Assembly (NCBI RefSeq): GCF_029714405.1 | Contig: NZ_CP121650.1 | Coordinates: 5,461,001 to 5,525,000 of the forward strand | DNA: 64,000 nucleotides | Direction of reading: 5' to 3' | Source of the DNA: Bradyrhizobium sp. CB82 | GTDB lineage: Bacteria; Pseudomonadota; Alphaproteobacteria; Rhizobiales; Xanthobacteraceae | Part shown: positions 34,074 to 42,020 of the stretch, in pieces | How positions within the stretch are numbered: position 1 is the stretch's first letter | Layout of the letters: the number at the start of each line of letters is the position of its first letter | The notes under the pieces: generated by a model | The model's database searches: none | The model's input: the letters and a program-made list of their open reading frames with translations, nothing else | Told to the model about the DNA's origin: nothing | Position numbers and translations under genes: made by a program

Positions 34074-34733
34074 ATGCCACTTCCGATCGGCACCACTGCG
34101 CCCGACTTCGAAGCCGAAACCACCGAGGGGAAAATTAGATTCCACGACTGGATCGGCAATAGCTGGGCCCTCCTGTTCTCGCATCCCAAGGATTTTACCC
34201 CGGTCTGCACCACCGAGCTCGGGGCGCTCGCCAAGCTGAAGCCCGAGTTCGACAAGCGCGGCGTCAAGCTGATGGGCCTCTCCGTCGATCCGGTGGATCG
34301 CCACGCCAAGTGGTCGGAGGACATCAAGGAGACGCAAGGCGCAGCGCCGAACTATCCGATGATCGGCGACACCGACTTCAACGTCTCGAAACTCTACGAG
34401 ATGCTGCCGGCCTCGACCTCGGGCGATCCCCTCACCCGGACGCCGGCCGACAACCAGACCGTTCGCAACGTCTTCGTCATCGGCCCGGACAAGAAGATCA
34501 AGCTGGTGATGGTCTATCCGATGACCACCGGTCGCAACTTCCAGGAAATTCTGCGCTCCATCGACTCGCTGCAGATGACGGCGAAGCACCGCGTCGCCAC
34601 GCCGGCCGACTGGAAGCAGGGTGAGGACGTGATCATCGCCGGTTCGGTGTCCAACGACGAAGCCAAGACGATCTGGCCGCAGGGCTGGAAGGAGCCGAAG
34701 CCTTACATCCGGATCGTGCCGCAGCCGAACTAA
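34074..34733 (+). CDS. 1-Cys peroxiredoxin (Prx6-type)
   Basis: 219 residues from ATG 34074, with GAGG upstream. Peroxidatic Cys45 lies in HPKDFTPVCTTELG, preceded by the conserved Pro and Thr of the active site. The length and the C-terminal extension (PMTTGRNFQEILRSIDSLQMTAKHRVATPADW, then GWKEPKPYIR) are those of Prx6 subfamily members. These cytosolic enzymes reduce hydrogen peroxide and organic peroxides. No second resolving cysteine is seen. It is monocistronic, with gene remnants on its right. Confidence 0.92.
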   Translation: MPLPIGTTAPDFEAETTEGKIRFHDWIGNSWALLFSHPKDFTPVCTTELGALAKLKPEFDKRGVKLMGLSVDPVDRHAKWSEDIKETQGAAPNYPMIGDTDFNVSKLYEMLPASTSGDPLTRTPADNQTVRNVFVIGPDKKIKLVMVYPMTTGRNFQEILRSIDSLQMTAKHRVATPADWKQGEDVIIAGSVSNDEAKTIWPQGWKEPKPYIRIVPQPN

Positions 34734-34737
34734 CGGC

Positions 34738-34875
34738 TTACCTGTTCGCACGCTCCGCCACCAACAGACCCGCGGTCGATGAGACCGCGGTCACCACTGC
34801 ACCCCAGCCGATGTCGACCAGCGCGACCGGCCAGCTCCAATGCCTCAGCGGCGCAAGCACCGTCAGGTCGAAGGT
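34738..34875 (-). pseudogene. C-terminal remnant of a DUF2177-type membrane protein
   Basis: The last 45 codons before the stop at 34738 read TFDLTVLAPLRHWSWPVALV then DIGWGAVVTAVSSTAGLLVA, which is the C-terminal part of the DUF2177 membrane family as I remember it (TYDLTNLATL...WSW...VD..WG). Upstream of about 34875 the similarity stops and photolyase-like sequence begins on the other strand. The gene has therefore lost its N-terminal two thirds, apparently in the same deletion that damaged its neighbour. Confidence 0.55.
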
Positions 34876-35279
34876 CGCGGCGAGACCCAGGCCCGCGCCA
34901 GGCTGCGCGATTTCCTCAAGACCACCGCGCGCAACTATGCAAGCGAGCCGGCCCGACCTGCCGGGCACCCGAGGGCTGTCACCGCATCTGCGCTTCGTGG
35001 GTCGCCGGCTGCGGCGCCGATGCCGCGCCCTATTTCCCAGTCTTCAACCCCGTGCTCCAGGGCGAGAAGTTCGATCCTGATGGCACCTATGTGCGGCGCT
35101 GGGCGCCGGAACTGAAGGATCTGCCGGTGAAGCTGATACGCCAGCCATGGCGGGCGACACCGATAGAGCTTGCGAGCGAAGGCGTCGAACTCGGCCGCAG
35201 CTATCCGCGTCCGTTCGTCGATCATACCAAGGGGCGCGAGCGCGCGCTCGCAGCTTATGCGACGATCCGCAGAGGTTGA
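34876..35279 (+). pseudogene. Decayed DNA photolyase remnant
   Basis: Pieces of a photolyase lie in different frames. ARLRDFLKTTARNYASE (about 34896-34946) and then RPDLPGTRGLSPHLRF in a second frame match the start of the FAD-binding part. After a jump, WVAGCGADAAPYFPVFNPVL followed by QGEKFDPDGTYVRRWAPEL, then RQPWRATP, SYPRPFVDHTKGRERALAAY and a stop at 35279 match the C-terminal end. The N-terminal domain and most FAD-contact residues are missing, so it cannot repair cyclobutane dimers. The stop and the last 85 codons are intact in one frame. Confidence 0.7.
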
Positions 35280-35346
35280 GCGTTGCTTTGACAGGGTGTC
35301 GAATCCCGCTATCGTCATCGCGCTGTTCAAAACCTTGGGGGACGAC

Positions 35347-35610
35347 ATGAACGACGACACACCCGTCATTGAGTCAGCGATCGAAGCGATGCCCGTCGCC
35401 GAACCGCCAAAAGAGGCTGCAAAGCCCGCGCCGAAGAAGGCCCGGAAAGCCGCCAAGAAGGTCGCAAAGAAAGTAGCGCCGAAGAAGAAGACAGCGAAGA
35501 AGGCCAAGAAGGCTCCCAAGAAGAAGGCCTCCAAGAAGAAAGCCGCGAAGAAGGCTCCCAAGAAGGCCATGAAGAAAGCCGCCAAGAAAAAGAAAAAAGC
35601 CAAGCGCTGA
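35347..35610 (+). CDS. Lysine/alanine-rich histone H1-like protein
   Basis: 87 residues from ATG 35347, with GGGGGA upstream. An acidic 24-residue head (MNDDTPVIESAIEAMPVAEPP) is followed by about 60 residues made almost only of Lys, Ala and Pro (repeated KKA, APKK and KKAPKK units). This is the composition of eukaryotic H1 tails and of bacterial H1-like or HU-tail proteins, which bind DNA non-specifically. Low-complexity repeats of this kind drift quickly in length. No operon partner is evident; the photolyase remnant lies upstream. Confidence 0.7.
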   Translation: MNDDTPVIESAIEAMPVAEPPKEAAKPAPKKARKAAKKVAKKVAPKKKTAKKAKKAPKKKASKKKAAKKAPKKAMKKAAKKKKKAKR

Positions 35611-35701
35611 TCGTGGACCTAAAGACCAGGCCTCCGGATGCCCAGCGTCCGGCGGCTCCGCACGCCCTTCTCGCCCGCCGCGTCGAAGTCCGGCCGCGCG
35701 G

Positions 35702-36586
35702 TTAGAACCGCCTGTTGACCAGGAATACCGCCGCCGCGCAGATCGCCATGCCGGCAACTGCCACCCCATCGAGCCTTTCGTCGAACAGCAGATAGGCCAT
35801 CAGCGCCGTGACCGCCGGCACCAGATAAAACAGGCTCGCAACCGCGGTCGCGGCCGAATGCCGGATCAGCCAGTACAACAGGCCAATCGATCCGATCGAG
35901 AGCACCACCGCGAGCCAGGCCAGCCCCAGTATGAACTCTCGCGTCCAATGCACCACGCGGTCCTCGAAGGCGAAGGCGCCGATCGCAAAGAACAGCGTCA
36001 CGGCGACATATTGCACGAGATTGCCGGCGCGCCAGTCGAGGTGGTTGCAGTAGCGGCGCTGGTAGAGCGTGCCGAGCGTGATGCTGATCAGCGAGACCAC
36101 CGAGGCGAGCCATCCGAGGCCCGCCTCCCCCGTCATCGGACGATTGTGCAGGATCAGCACCATGCCACCGAGACCGAGCAAGAGCCCGCCCCACTGCAGC
36201 GGCGTCACCCGCTCGCCGAGCCAACGATTGGCAATGGTCGAGGTCAGGATCGGCTGGAGGCCCGGGATCAGCGCGGAGAGACCGGCGGGAATCGAATGCG
36301 CGATCGCAATCGCGGTGCCGCCGAGATAGAAGCCGTGGACGAGAATGCCCGCGACCGCGCTGTGGACGATGCCGGCCCTATCCGGCCATTTGGGACGTGC
36401 GATTGCTACGATGATCGCCATCAACCCGACCACGATCGCCATGCGGATGGCGAGGTAGGTCAAGGGATCGGCGTTGTTGACGACGGATCTGGTGGCGATG
36501 AACCCGGTACTCCACAGCACGACGAAGAGGACCGGCGCCGCGCGTGCGGCCCAATTTTCTTGATTATGATTCATTGCCGCTGTCAT
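35702..36586 (-). CDS. EamA/DMT-superfamily transporter
   Basis: 294 residues from ATG 36586; an ATG four codons later is possible, and the open frame to 36658 is unlikely. Ten membrane helices in two EamA repeats: first repeat with FVVLWSTGFIATRSVV and SALIPGLQPILTSTIANRWLGERVTPLQWGG, second with SVVSLISITLGTLYQRRYC and LFYLVPAVTALMAYLLFDERL. Such carriers export amino acids, metabolites or drugs. The substrate is not inferable, and no neighbour suggests one. Confidence 0.85.
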   Translation of the reverse strand: MTAAMNHNQENWAARAAPVLFVVLWSTGFIATRSVVNNADPLTYLAIRMAIVVGLMAIIVAIARPKWPDRAGIVHSAVAGILVHGFYLGGTAIAIAHSIPAGLSALIPGLQPILTSTIANRWLGERVTPLQWGGLLLGLGGMVLILHNRPMTGEAGLGWLASVVSLISITLGTLYQRRYCNHLDWRAGNLVQYVAVTLFFAIGAFAFEDRVVHWTREFILGLAWLAVVLSIGSIGLLYWLIRHSAATAVASLFYLVPAVTALMAYLLFDERLDGVAVAGMAICAAAVFLVNRRF

Positions 36587-36693
36587 TGCCCGACCGCGGG
36601 CAACGCGGCAATGCGAATTTGGGCGGGGCTGATGCTGCGCTGCGCGAGGGACACGCAAGCCGCGTCGGGAGCGACGTCAGGCGGCGCGTCCGC

Positions 36694-37140
36694 TCACCAC
36701 TCGTCGGGACAGGGGTCGACGATCTTCCAGAGATCGACGCCGTTCTTGATCTTCTTCATCTCGGTGGTGAGCCCACCATTGCGCTGGATCCAGTCCTTCA
36801 CCGTGCCCGGGTAGTAGGACATCAGGTCGGACGTGCCCTCGGCGCTGGTCACCTTGATGCCGAAGGTGAACGCCTTGTCGTAATAGGCCTGATGGAAACC
36901 GAGGCTGGCGCGCGGCGTCACGCAGATCTTGTTCATGGGCACGATGCCGAGGACCAGAGTGCAGGCCGAATTGCAGATGCCGTCGATGATGACCCGCTCG
37001 CCCCGGTCGCGGATGCGCTTGTACTTGGCCTTGTATTCCTCGACATAACCGCCGTGATCGCGCGTGATGTGCAAATCCGCACGCGCAGGCGCCGCGGCGA
37101 CGCAGGACAGCAACAGCAGGCTGATGGGCGTGATGCGCAT
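36694..37140 (-). CDS. Exported ClpP/SppA-like (COG3904-type) protein
   Basis: 148 residues from ATG 37140, which starts a signal peptide (MRITPISLLLLSCVAAAPARA); the frame is open to 37209 but that part is not signal-like. The core GGYVEEYKAKYKRIRDRGER then VIIDGICNSACTLVLGIVP and ASLGFHQAYY follows the crotonase/ClpP fold, where the Ser in CNSACT sits at the nucleophile position and HQA follows the usual spacing. COG3904-type periplasmic proteins of this kind have no established substrate. Two or more cysteines could form a disulfide. Confidence 0.7.
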   Translation of the reverse strand: MRITPISLLLLSCVAAAPARADLHITRDHGGYVEEYKAKYKRIRDRGERVIIDGICNSACTLVLGIVPMNKICVTPRASLGFHQAYYDKAFTFGIKVTSAEGTSDLMSYYPGTVKDWIQRNGGLTTEMKKIKNGVDLWKIVDPCPDEW

Positions 37141-37429
37141 TGCAGAGTAACGGCTGAAGCCTTGTTTGAAGTGAGCCGACCTCAAAGAGCCCCCTAAGGG
37201 GCCGGCCACCGGATGCGAACGAACTCTTGGCCAAACTGTGTTGGGAATTCGTTAAGCATCCGGAAAAGGCCAAAAATGGGCAGGCCTTTGGGCCGGCCGG
37301 GCGATCCCGGCGGCACCAACGCGTGAATCGGTGGAATTTCACCAGGTTTATGGCTGCAAACCGGGTGCCCTACGGGTCGCAAATTGCTATAAGATCTTTG
37401 TCCGTTAGGTCGGGTTCCGGAGAATCAAG

Positions 37430-37693
37430 ATGAGCAAGTTGAAGTGCCTTGCGGCGGTCGCCGCCCTGTCAGTGGTGACGCTCGCCCCGAGCCTGTCCGA
37501 GGCGCGGGTCCATCACCGGTACCACCGCCACTACGCCAATCCGCTGCCCTACCCGATCAGCTACATCCACAATTACGGGCCGGGGGTCGCACCCGGCAGG
37601 TTCGCCTACTACGACGGACCGTCGACCAACCAGTGTTACCAGAGCTCGGCCGCCTATGTCGGCCAGGATGGACGCCGGCATCCCTGCTATTGA
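37430..37693 (+). CDS. Small secreted His/Tyr-rich protein
   Basis: 87 residues from ATG 37430. Signal peptide MSKLKCLAAVAALSVVTLAP then SLSEA, and a mature part rich in His, Tyr and Pro (RVHHRYHRHYANPLPYPISY) with two cysteines at the end (NQCYQSSAAYVGQDGRRHPCY). Similar small exported proteins are abundant in Bradyrhizobium, with no known role. It lies divergent from the ClpP-like gene. Confidence 0.65.
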   Translation: MSKLKCLAAVAALSVVTLAPSLSEARVHHRYHRHYANPLPYPISYIHNYGPGVAPGRFAYYDGPSTNQCYQSSAAYVGQDGRRHPCY

Positions 37694-37722
37694 GGGACGC
37701 CGACGCGCTGCCGGCGGCAAAC

Positions 37723-38001
37723 CTATCGCGGTGCGCCCATCGCCAGGAGCTGCTTCTCGATCTCATAGACCGGCAGCTTGACGAGGTCCTTGCCGACCTC
37801 GCCATGCAAGGCTTTGCGTACTGCGGCCGAGTAATCGGCCCGGATCATGCCGAGCGCGCGGGTTGAGGCCACCATTGTCAGCGCCGTGGTCTCGCCCGAT
37901 GTGACGGCGCTATCGAGTCGGCCGGCGAGGCTCTTCAGGAACGCTCGCTCCGCCTCGTCACGCCAGTCGGTCTGCTCGACTGTGCTGCGCGCGGGCGCCA
38001 C
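37723..38001 (-). pseudogene. N-terminally truncated host-attachment-family protein remnant
   Basis: The 92-codon frame from GTG 38001 begins MAPARSTVEQTDWRDEAERA, which in intact relatives lies in the middle of the protein, and continues FLKSLAGRLDSAV to RALGMIRADYSAAVRKALHG and EVGKDLVKLPVYEIEKQLLA. This is the C-terminal part of the 'protein required for attachment to host cells' family, normally about 140-150 residues. An in-frame TAG stands a few codons upstream, so the missing part is deleted rather than hidden by a wrong start. It might still be translated, but is probably non-functional. Confidence 0.6.
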
Positions 38002-38035
38002 GAATGGCTATCCGCGCAAAAACTATGCAGGTCGG

Positions 38036-38446
38036 TCAGAGATGCCCTTCGAACTCCTCGAAGAACTTGCCGAACTGCGTCATTGCCTCCTCCAGATAGT
38101 CCGCGAGCATTGGCGTCGCGATCAGATAGGAGGCGGTACGGTCGTTGTGGGCCTGGGCGGCCTGGGCCTGCAGTTCACGCCAAGTCGAAAGGTCGCCGTC
38201 GCCGCGGCCGAGCCACGTCAGCGCCACCAGATCAATCTGCTCGTCGACATTGAGGTCGCGGATGAAGCCGGCCAGCTCCGCGCGGTCAGTCGCGTCTCCC
38301 CGGCCGCTGCGGCCGTAGCTCATGTCGTCGTCGCCGCTGTCCAAGATGACGCCGCCACCGTCCGCCCCGCTGTCGGACTGGCGCGACTTCGCGATGATGA
38401 AGAAGACCTTCTCGGGCGAGATCGCCAGGTTGGGAATTGCCGGCAT
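38036..38446 (-). CDS. DUF3775-type protein
   Basis: 136 residues from ATG 38446 with a very strong AGGAGG site. The N terminus LAISPEKVFFIIAKSRQSDSG is followed by a Gly/Asp-rich linker and the conserved block AELAGFIRDLNVDEQIDLVALTWLGRGD, then a helical end (YLIATPMLADYLEEAMTQFG). This matches DUF3775, a family common in alphaproteobacteria without known function. Soluble, no signal peptide. Confidence 0.72.
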   Translation of the reverse strand: MPAIPNLAISPEKVFFIIAKSRQSDSGADGGGVILDSGDDDMSYGRSGRGDATDRAELAGFIRDLNVDEQIDLVALTWLGRGDGDLSTWRELQAQAAQAHNDRTASYLIATPMLADYLEEAMTQFGKFFEEFEGHL

Positions 38447-38705
38447 GGTGGGTCCACCTCCTTGAGGGACCGGCGCGTCGCCATTCCCACGAGATGCAGA
38501 TTAGAGGCGCCCGGGCCTGCGCGAATTGCGCAAGATCAAGTATCAAAGCGGCGCTGCACGGGAGTCAATGCGCCTGGGCCGGTTGGAATTGAGACGTGGC
38601 CGCCCGGCTGAGGATCTGTTCATCAGCATTACATTTTGGCACCGTCACAATTTGATCGGAACCTGTTCGATATCTTGGCTCCGGTAAGCAGAGGAAAGAC
38701 ACATC

Positions 38706-38966
38706 ATGAAGCTTAGAATTGGCCTCGTTGCCGCGTCATTGTTCGCTGCTATCGCAGCATCGCCGGCCGCGTCGGCCATGCCGTTGGCACCTGCCCCGCA
38801 GGTCTCGTCGGGCGCCGAGCAGGTTCGCTTGGTCTGCGACGCCTGGGGACGCTGCTGGCGGCAGCCGAGCTACTATTATGGCTACGGTTACGCGCCGTAT
38901 TATGCTCCCAGATATTATGGGCCCCGCTACTATGGCCCGCGCTATTACGGCTGGCGCCGTTGGTGA
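38706..38966 (+). CDS. Small secreted Tyr/Gly/Pro-rich protein
   Basis: 86 residues from ATG 38706. Signal peptide MKLRIGLVAASLFAAIAASP then AASA, then VRLVCDAWGRCWR with two cysteines and a C-terminal repeat tail (YYYGYGYAPYYAPRYYGPRYY). The CxxWGRCW block is a recurring feature of small Bradyrhizobium exported proteins. Function unknown; perhaps envelope-associated. A UUCG-loop hairpin lies just after its stop. Confidence 0.7.
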   Translation: MKLRIGLVAASLFAAIAASPAASAMPLAPAPQVSSGAEQVRLVCDAWGRCWRQPSYYYGYGYAPYYAPRYYGPRYYGPRYYGWRRW

Positions 38967-38974
38967 GATTTCGG

Positions 38975-38992
38975 GGGGCCCTTCGGGGCCCC
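38975..38992 (+). terminator. UUCG-tetraloop hairpin after the Tyr-rich protein gene
   Basis: GGGGCCC (38975-38981), loop TTCG and GGGCCCC (38986-38992) make a seven-pair stem with the very stable UUCG loop nine bases after the stop codon. No U-run follows, so it may protect the mRNA end as much as terminate. Confidence 0.6.
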
Positions 38993-39084
38993 TTCGCATA
39001 TGCGAGATGATGCGGGCAGACTGTAACAATTCCAAAACTGATCTAGATCAAGGACAAGGCAGGTCACACGGCCATGTTTCACTC

Positions 39085-39258
39085 ATGGCCGATTTGATCG
39101 TTTTTCGTTGCCCCCAGACGGGCATGAATGTGCAAACTCACTTGGAAAAGCAGCAGGGCGCGGAGGGGCAGAGTTTCGAGGCGTTCACCTGCCCCGCCTG
39201 CGCGCGCGTCCATTTCATCGATCTGGTGTCCGGACAGCCGATGAGCCGGAATCGCTGA
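39085..39258 (+). CDS. Small CPxTG / CxxC-H zinc-binding-like protein (paralogue of 29521-29733)
   Basis: 57 residues from ATG 39085: MADLIVFRCPQTGMNVQTHL then EGQSFEAFTCPACARVHFID and LVSGQPMSRNR. Cys9 in CPQTG, Cys-x2-Cys in CPAC and a following His give a possible zinc site. It shares this plan with the protein at 29521, 9.5 kb away. No membrane segment. The IS630 element starts 47 bases after its stop codon. Confidence 0.6.
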   Translation: MADLIVFRCPQTGMNVQTHLEKQQGAEGQSFEAFTCPACARVHFIDLVSGQPMSRNR

Positions 39259-39304
39259 GCCGCTCCGCGTATTGCACTCAACGCGCGTCCCGAAGGCGTC
39301 CCGC

Positions 39305-40352
39305 TAAAGCGTGATGGCATTAAGTTCGATAGCCTGAATTTTTGAGGTAGTTGGCACATTCCTCGGAGGTGAAGCCGTCGAGCGCGTGGCCGATAGCGGC
39401 GCAGACCGCATCGACGGTTCGCGCGGCAGCTTTGCGGAGCAAGTGCTTGAGCTTGGCAAAGACCTGTTCGATCGGGTTCAGGTCGGGCGAGTATTTTGGC
39501 AGGAAGAAGAGTTTGGCGCCGACCGAACGGATGAGCTGGCGAACTGCCTTGCTCCTGTGGCTGCCGAGGTTATCCAAGATGACGATATCGCCGGGCTGAA
39601 GGGTCGGCAGGAGGATCTTCTCGACGTAGGTGCGGAAGCTCACGCCATCGATCGGCCCCTCGAGGAACCATGGCGCATCGATCCGGTCATGGCGCAGGGC
39701 CGCCAGGAAGGTCATGGTCTTCCAGCGGCCGTGAGGAACCTTGGCGTGAAGTCTGAGCCCGCGCGGCGCCCATCCCCGCAAGGGGGCCATATCAGTCCTG
39801 GTCCAGGTCTCGTCGATGAAGACCAGTCGCTCAGCTTCGACGCGACCTTGATACTTTGCCCACTGGGCTCGCCGCCGCGCGACCTCGGGACGATCGCGTT
39901 CGCCAGCCGCCACGCTTTTTTTTGAAGCTGAGCTTCTCGGCATGTACGAAGTCCCACACCGAGTGGTAGTCGACCTTCAGGCCGCGGCCGGCAAGCTCGG
40001 CAACGAGACCACGGATGGTGAAATCGCCGTCCTTGATCCGCTGCGACAGCCAGGCCGCATGCTCGCCCGAAATCGCCTTCGGCTTGTAGCCGCCCATCTG
40101 ACTGGGCTCAACGCTGCCGGTCTCATCGACCCGCTTCATCCAGCCAATGGCCGTGCTGATCGCTACCCCAAACTGCTTGGCGGCCTGATTGCGGGACATC
40201 CCGCTCTCAATTGCCGCCACGACCCGCTTGCGAAGATCCAGAGAATAAGGCTTGCCCATCCATGCTGGCCTCCAGTCCAGCCAGCATGGTGAATCAGAAA
40301 CACACTGATTTGGGAATCCCAAATCGATTCAAGCTAACCCCATCCCGCTTTA
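39305..40352 (-). mobile_element. IS630-family insertion sequence, complete, with TA target duplication
   Basis: Ends at 39305 (TAAAGCGTGATGGCATTAAG) and 40352 (reading inward on the minus strand TAAAGCGGGATGGGGTTAGC) are imperfect inverted repeats of about 27 bases. Each end starts with TA, the IS630 target dinucleotide. The element is about 1.05 kb and carries one transposase reading frame interrupted by a frameshift at an A8 run. The left end lies beyond the small gene at 39085 and the right end falls inside the hutU stop codon. Confidence 0.88.
39320..40259 (-). CDS. IS630-family transposase, two overlapping frames joined by a frameshift at A8
   Basis: Frame A runs from ATG 40259 (MGKPYSLDLRKRVVAAIESG) through a helix-turn-helix (SRNQAAKQFGVAISTAIGWM) and a second DNA-binding part to HAEKLSFKKK. 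Frame B continues KKSVAAGERDRPEVARRRAQ to a stop at 39320 and holds the DDE residues: Asp in VFIDETW, Asp in IVILDNLGSH, Glu in NPIEQVFAK. The switch falls on eight A's at 39916-39923 (minus strand), a classic slippery site; a +1 or -2 slip joins them into about 313 residues. This is likely a programmed shift or transcriptional slippage, though the frame may simply be broken. Confidence 0.85.
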
Positions 40353-42020
40353 GCCTCCCAGGCTCGGCAGATCGAGCCCGTTTGCGCGGGCACAGTCGAT
40401 CGCGGTCTCGTAGCCTGCATCGGCGTGACGCATGACGCCGCTCGCCGGATCGTTCCACAGCACGCGTTCGAGGCGGCGGGCGGCCTCCGCCGTGCCGTCG
40501 GCGACGATCACCATGCCGGCATGCTGCGAATAGCCGATGCCGACGCCGCCGCCGTGATGCAGCGATACCCAGGTGGCTCCGCTGGCGCAATTCAGCAGCG
40601 CATTGAGCAGCGGCCAGTCCGACACAGCGTCCGAACCGTCGCGCATTGCCTCGGTCTCGCGGTTCGGGCTTGCCACCGAGCCACTGTCAAGATGGTCGCG
40701 ACCGATCACGATCGGCGCCTTCACTTCGCCGCGCGCCACCATCGCGTTGAAAGCGAGCCCAAGCCGATGCCGGTCGCCGAGACCGACCCAGCAGATCCGC
40801 GCCGGTAGCCCCTGGAATTTGATACGCGCCTTCGCCATGTCCAGCCAGTTGTGCAGGTGCTTGTCGTGCGGCATCAGCTCCTTCACCCTCGCGTCGGTGC
40901 GGAAGATGTCCTCGGGATCGCCCGACAGCGCCGCCCAGCGGAACGGCCCGACGCCGCGGCAGAACAGCGGGCGGATATAGGCCGGTACGAAGCCCGGGAA
41001 ATCGAATGCATTGTTCAGCCCCATGTCCTTCGCCATCTGGCGGATGTTGTTGCCGTAGTCGAGCGTCGGAATGCCCTGCGCATGGAATTCCAGCATCGCC
41101 CTGACGTGGTCGACCATGGAAGACTTTGCCGCGAGCTCCACAGCCTTGGGATCGTCCCTGCGCTTGGCTTCCCACTCCGCAAGCGTCCAACCCTTCGGCA
41201 AGTACCCGTTGATTGGATCATGGGCGCTGGTCTGGTCGGTCACGATGTCGGGCTTGACGCCGCGCCGCACGAGTTCGGGGAAGATGTCGGCGGCATTGCC
41301 GAGCAAGCCGACCGAGATCGCCTTTTTGGTTTGCGCGGCATCAGCCATCAGTGCGAGTGCTTCATCCAGCGAGTTCGCCTGACAGTCGAGGTAGCCGGTC
41401 CGCAGGCGCATCTCGATGCGGCTCGGCTGGCACTCGATCGCGAGCAGGGAAGCACCGGCCATCGTCGCCGCCAGCGGCTGCGCGCCGCCCATGCCGCCGA
41501 GACCCGCCGTCAAAATCCATTTGCCGGCAAGGCTGCCGCCGTAATGGCGCCGCCCGACCTCGACGAAGGTCTCGTAGGTCCCCTGCACGATGCCCTGGCT
41601 GCCGATATAGATCCACGAGCCGGCCGTCATCTGGCCGAACATCATCAGGCCGGCCTTGTCGAGCGCATTGAAGTGATCGAGCGTCGCCCAGTGCGGCACG
41701 AGGTTGGAGTTCGCGATCAGCACCCGCGGCGCATCCGCTTGGGTGCGGAAGATGCCGACCGGCTTGCCCGACTGAACGAGCAGCGTCTGGTCGCCCTCGA
41801 GCTTGCGCAGCGAAGCAACGATCCGGTCAAAGCTCTCCCAGTCGCGCGCCGCACGGCCGATCCCGCCATAGACGACAAGTTCGCCCGGCCGTTCGGCCAC
41901 ATCGGGATCGAGATTATTCATCAGCATACGCAGCGGCGCTTCCGTCAGCCAGCTCTTGGCGCTGATGTCGGAGCCGCGGGGAGCGCGGATCGTGCGTTCA
42001 TTGTCCAGTCGGCGGTTCAT
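40350..42020 (-). CDS. hutU: Urocanate hydratase (urocanase)
   Basis: 556 residues from ATG 42020, the family's normal length; the frame beyond 42020 belongs to hutH. Recognisable blocks: [20 protein letters not shown], the NAD+-binding [35 protein letters not shown] and [18 protein letters not shown]. It hydrates urocanate to 4-imidazolone-5-propionate, the second step of histidine breakdown. The start overlaps the hutH stop by four bases. The IS630 element begins inside its stop codon but leaves the protein whole. Confidence 0.97.
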   Translation of the reverse strand: MNRRLDNERTIRAPRGSDISAKSWLTEAPLRMLMNNLDPDVAERPGELVVYGGIGRAARDWESFDRIVASLRKLEGDQTLLVQSGKPVGIFRTQADAPRVLIANSNLVPHWATLDHFNALDKAGLMMFGQMTAGSWIYIGSQGIVQGTYETFVEVGRRHYGGSLAGKWILTAGLGGMGGAQPLAATMAGASLLAIECQPSRIEMRLRTGYLDCQANSLDEALALMADAAQTKKAISVGLLGNAADIFPELVRRGVKPDIVTDQTSAHDPINGYLPKGWTLAEWEAKRRDDPKAVELAAKSSMVDHVRAMLEFHAQGIPTLDYGNNIRQMAKDMGLNNAFDFPGFVPAYIRPLFCRGVGPFRWAALSGDPEDIFRTDARVKELMPHDKHLHNWLDMAKARIKFQGLPARICWVGLGDRHRLGLAFNAMVARGEVKAPIVIGRDHLDSGSVASPNRETEAMRDGSDAVSDWPLLNALLNCASGATWVSLHHGGGVGIGYSQHAGMVIVADGTAEAARRLERVLWNDPASGVMRHADAGYETAIDCARANGLDLPSLGG

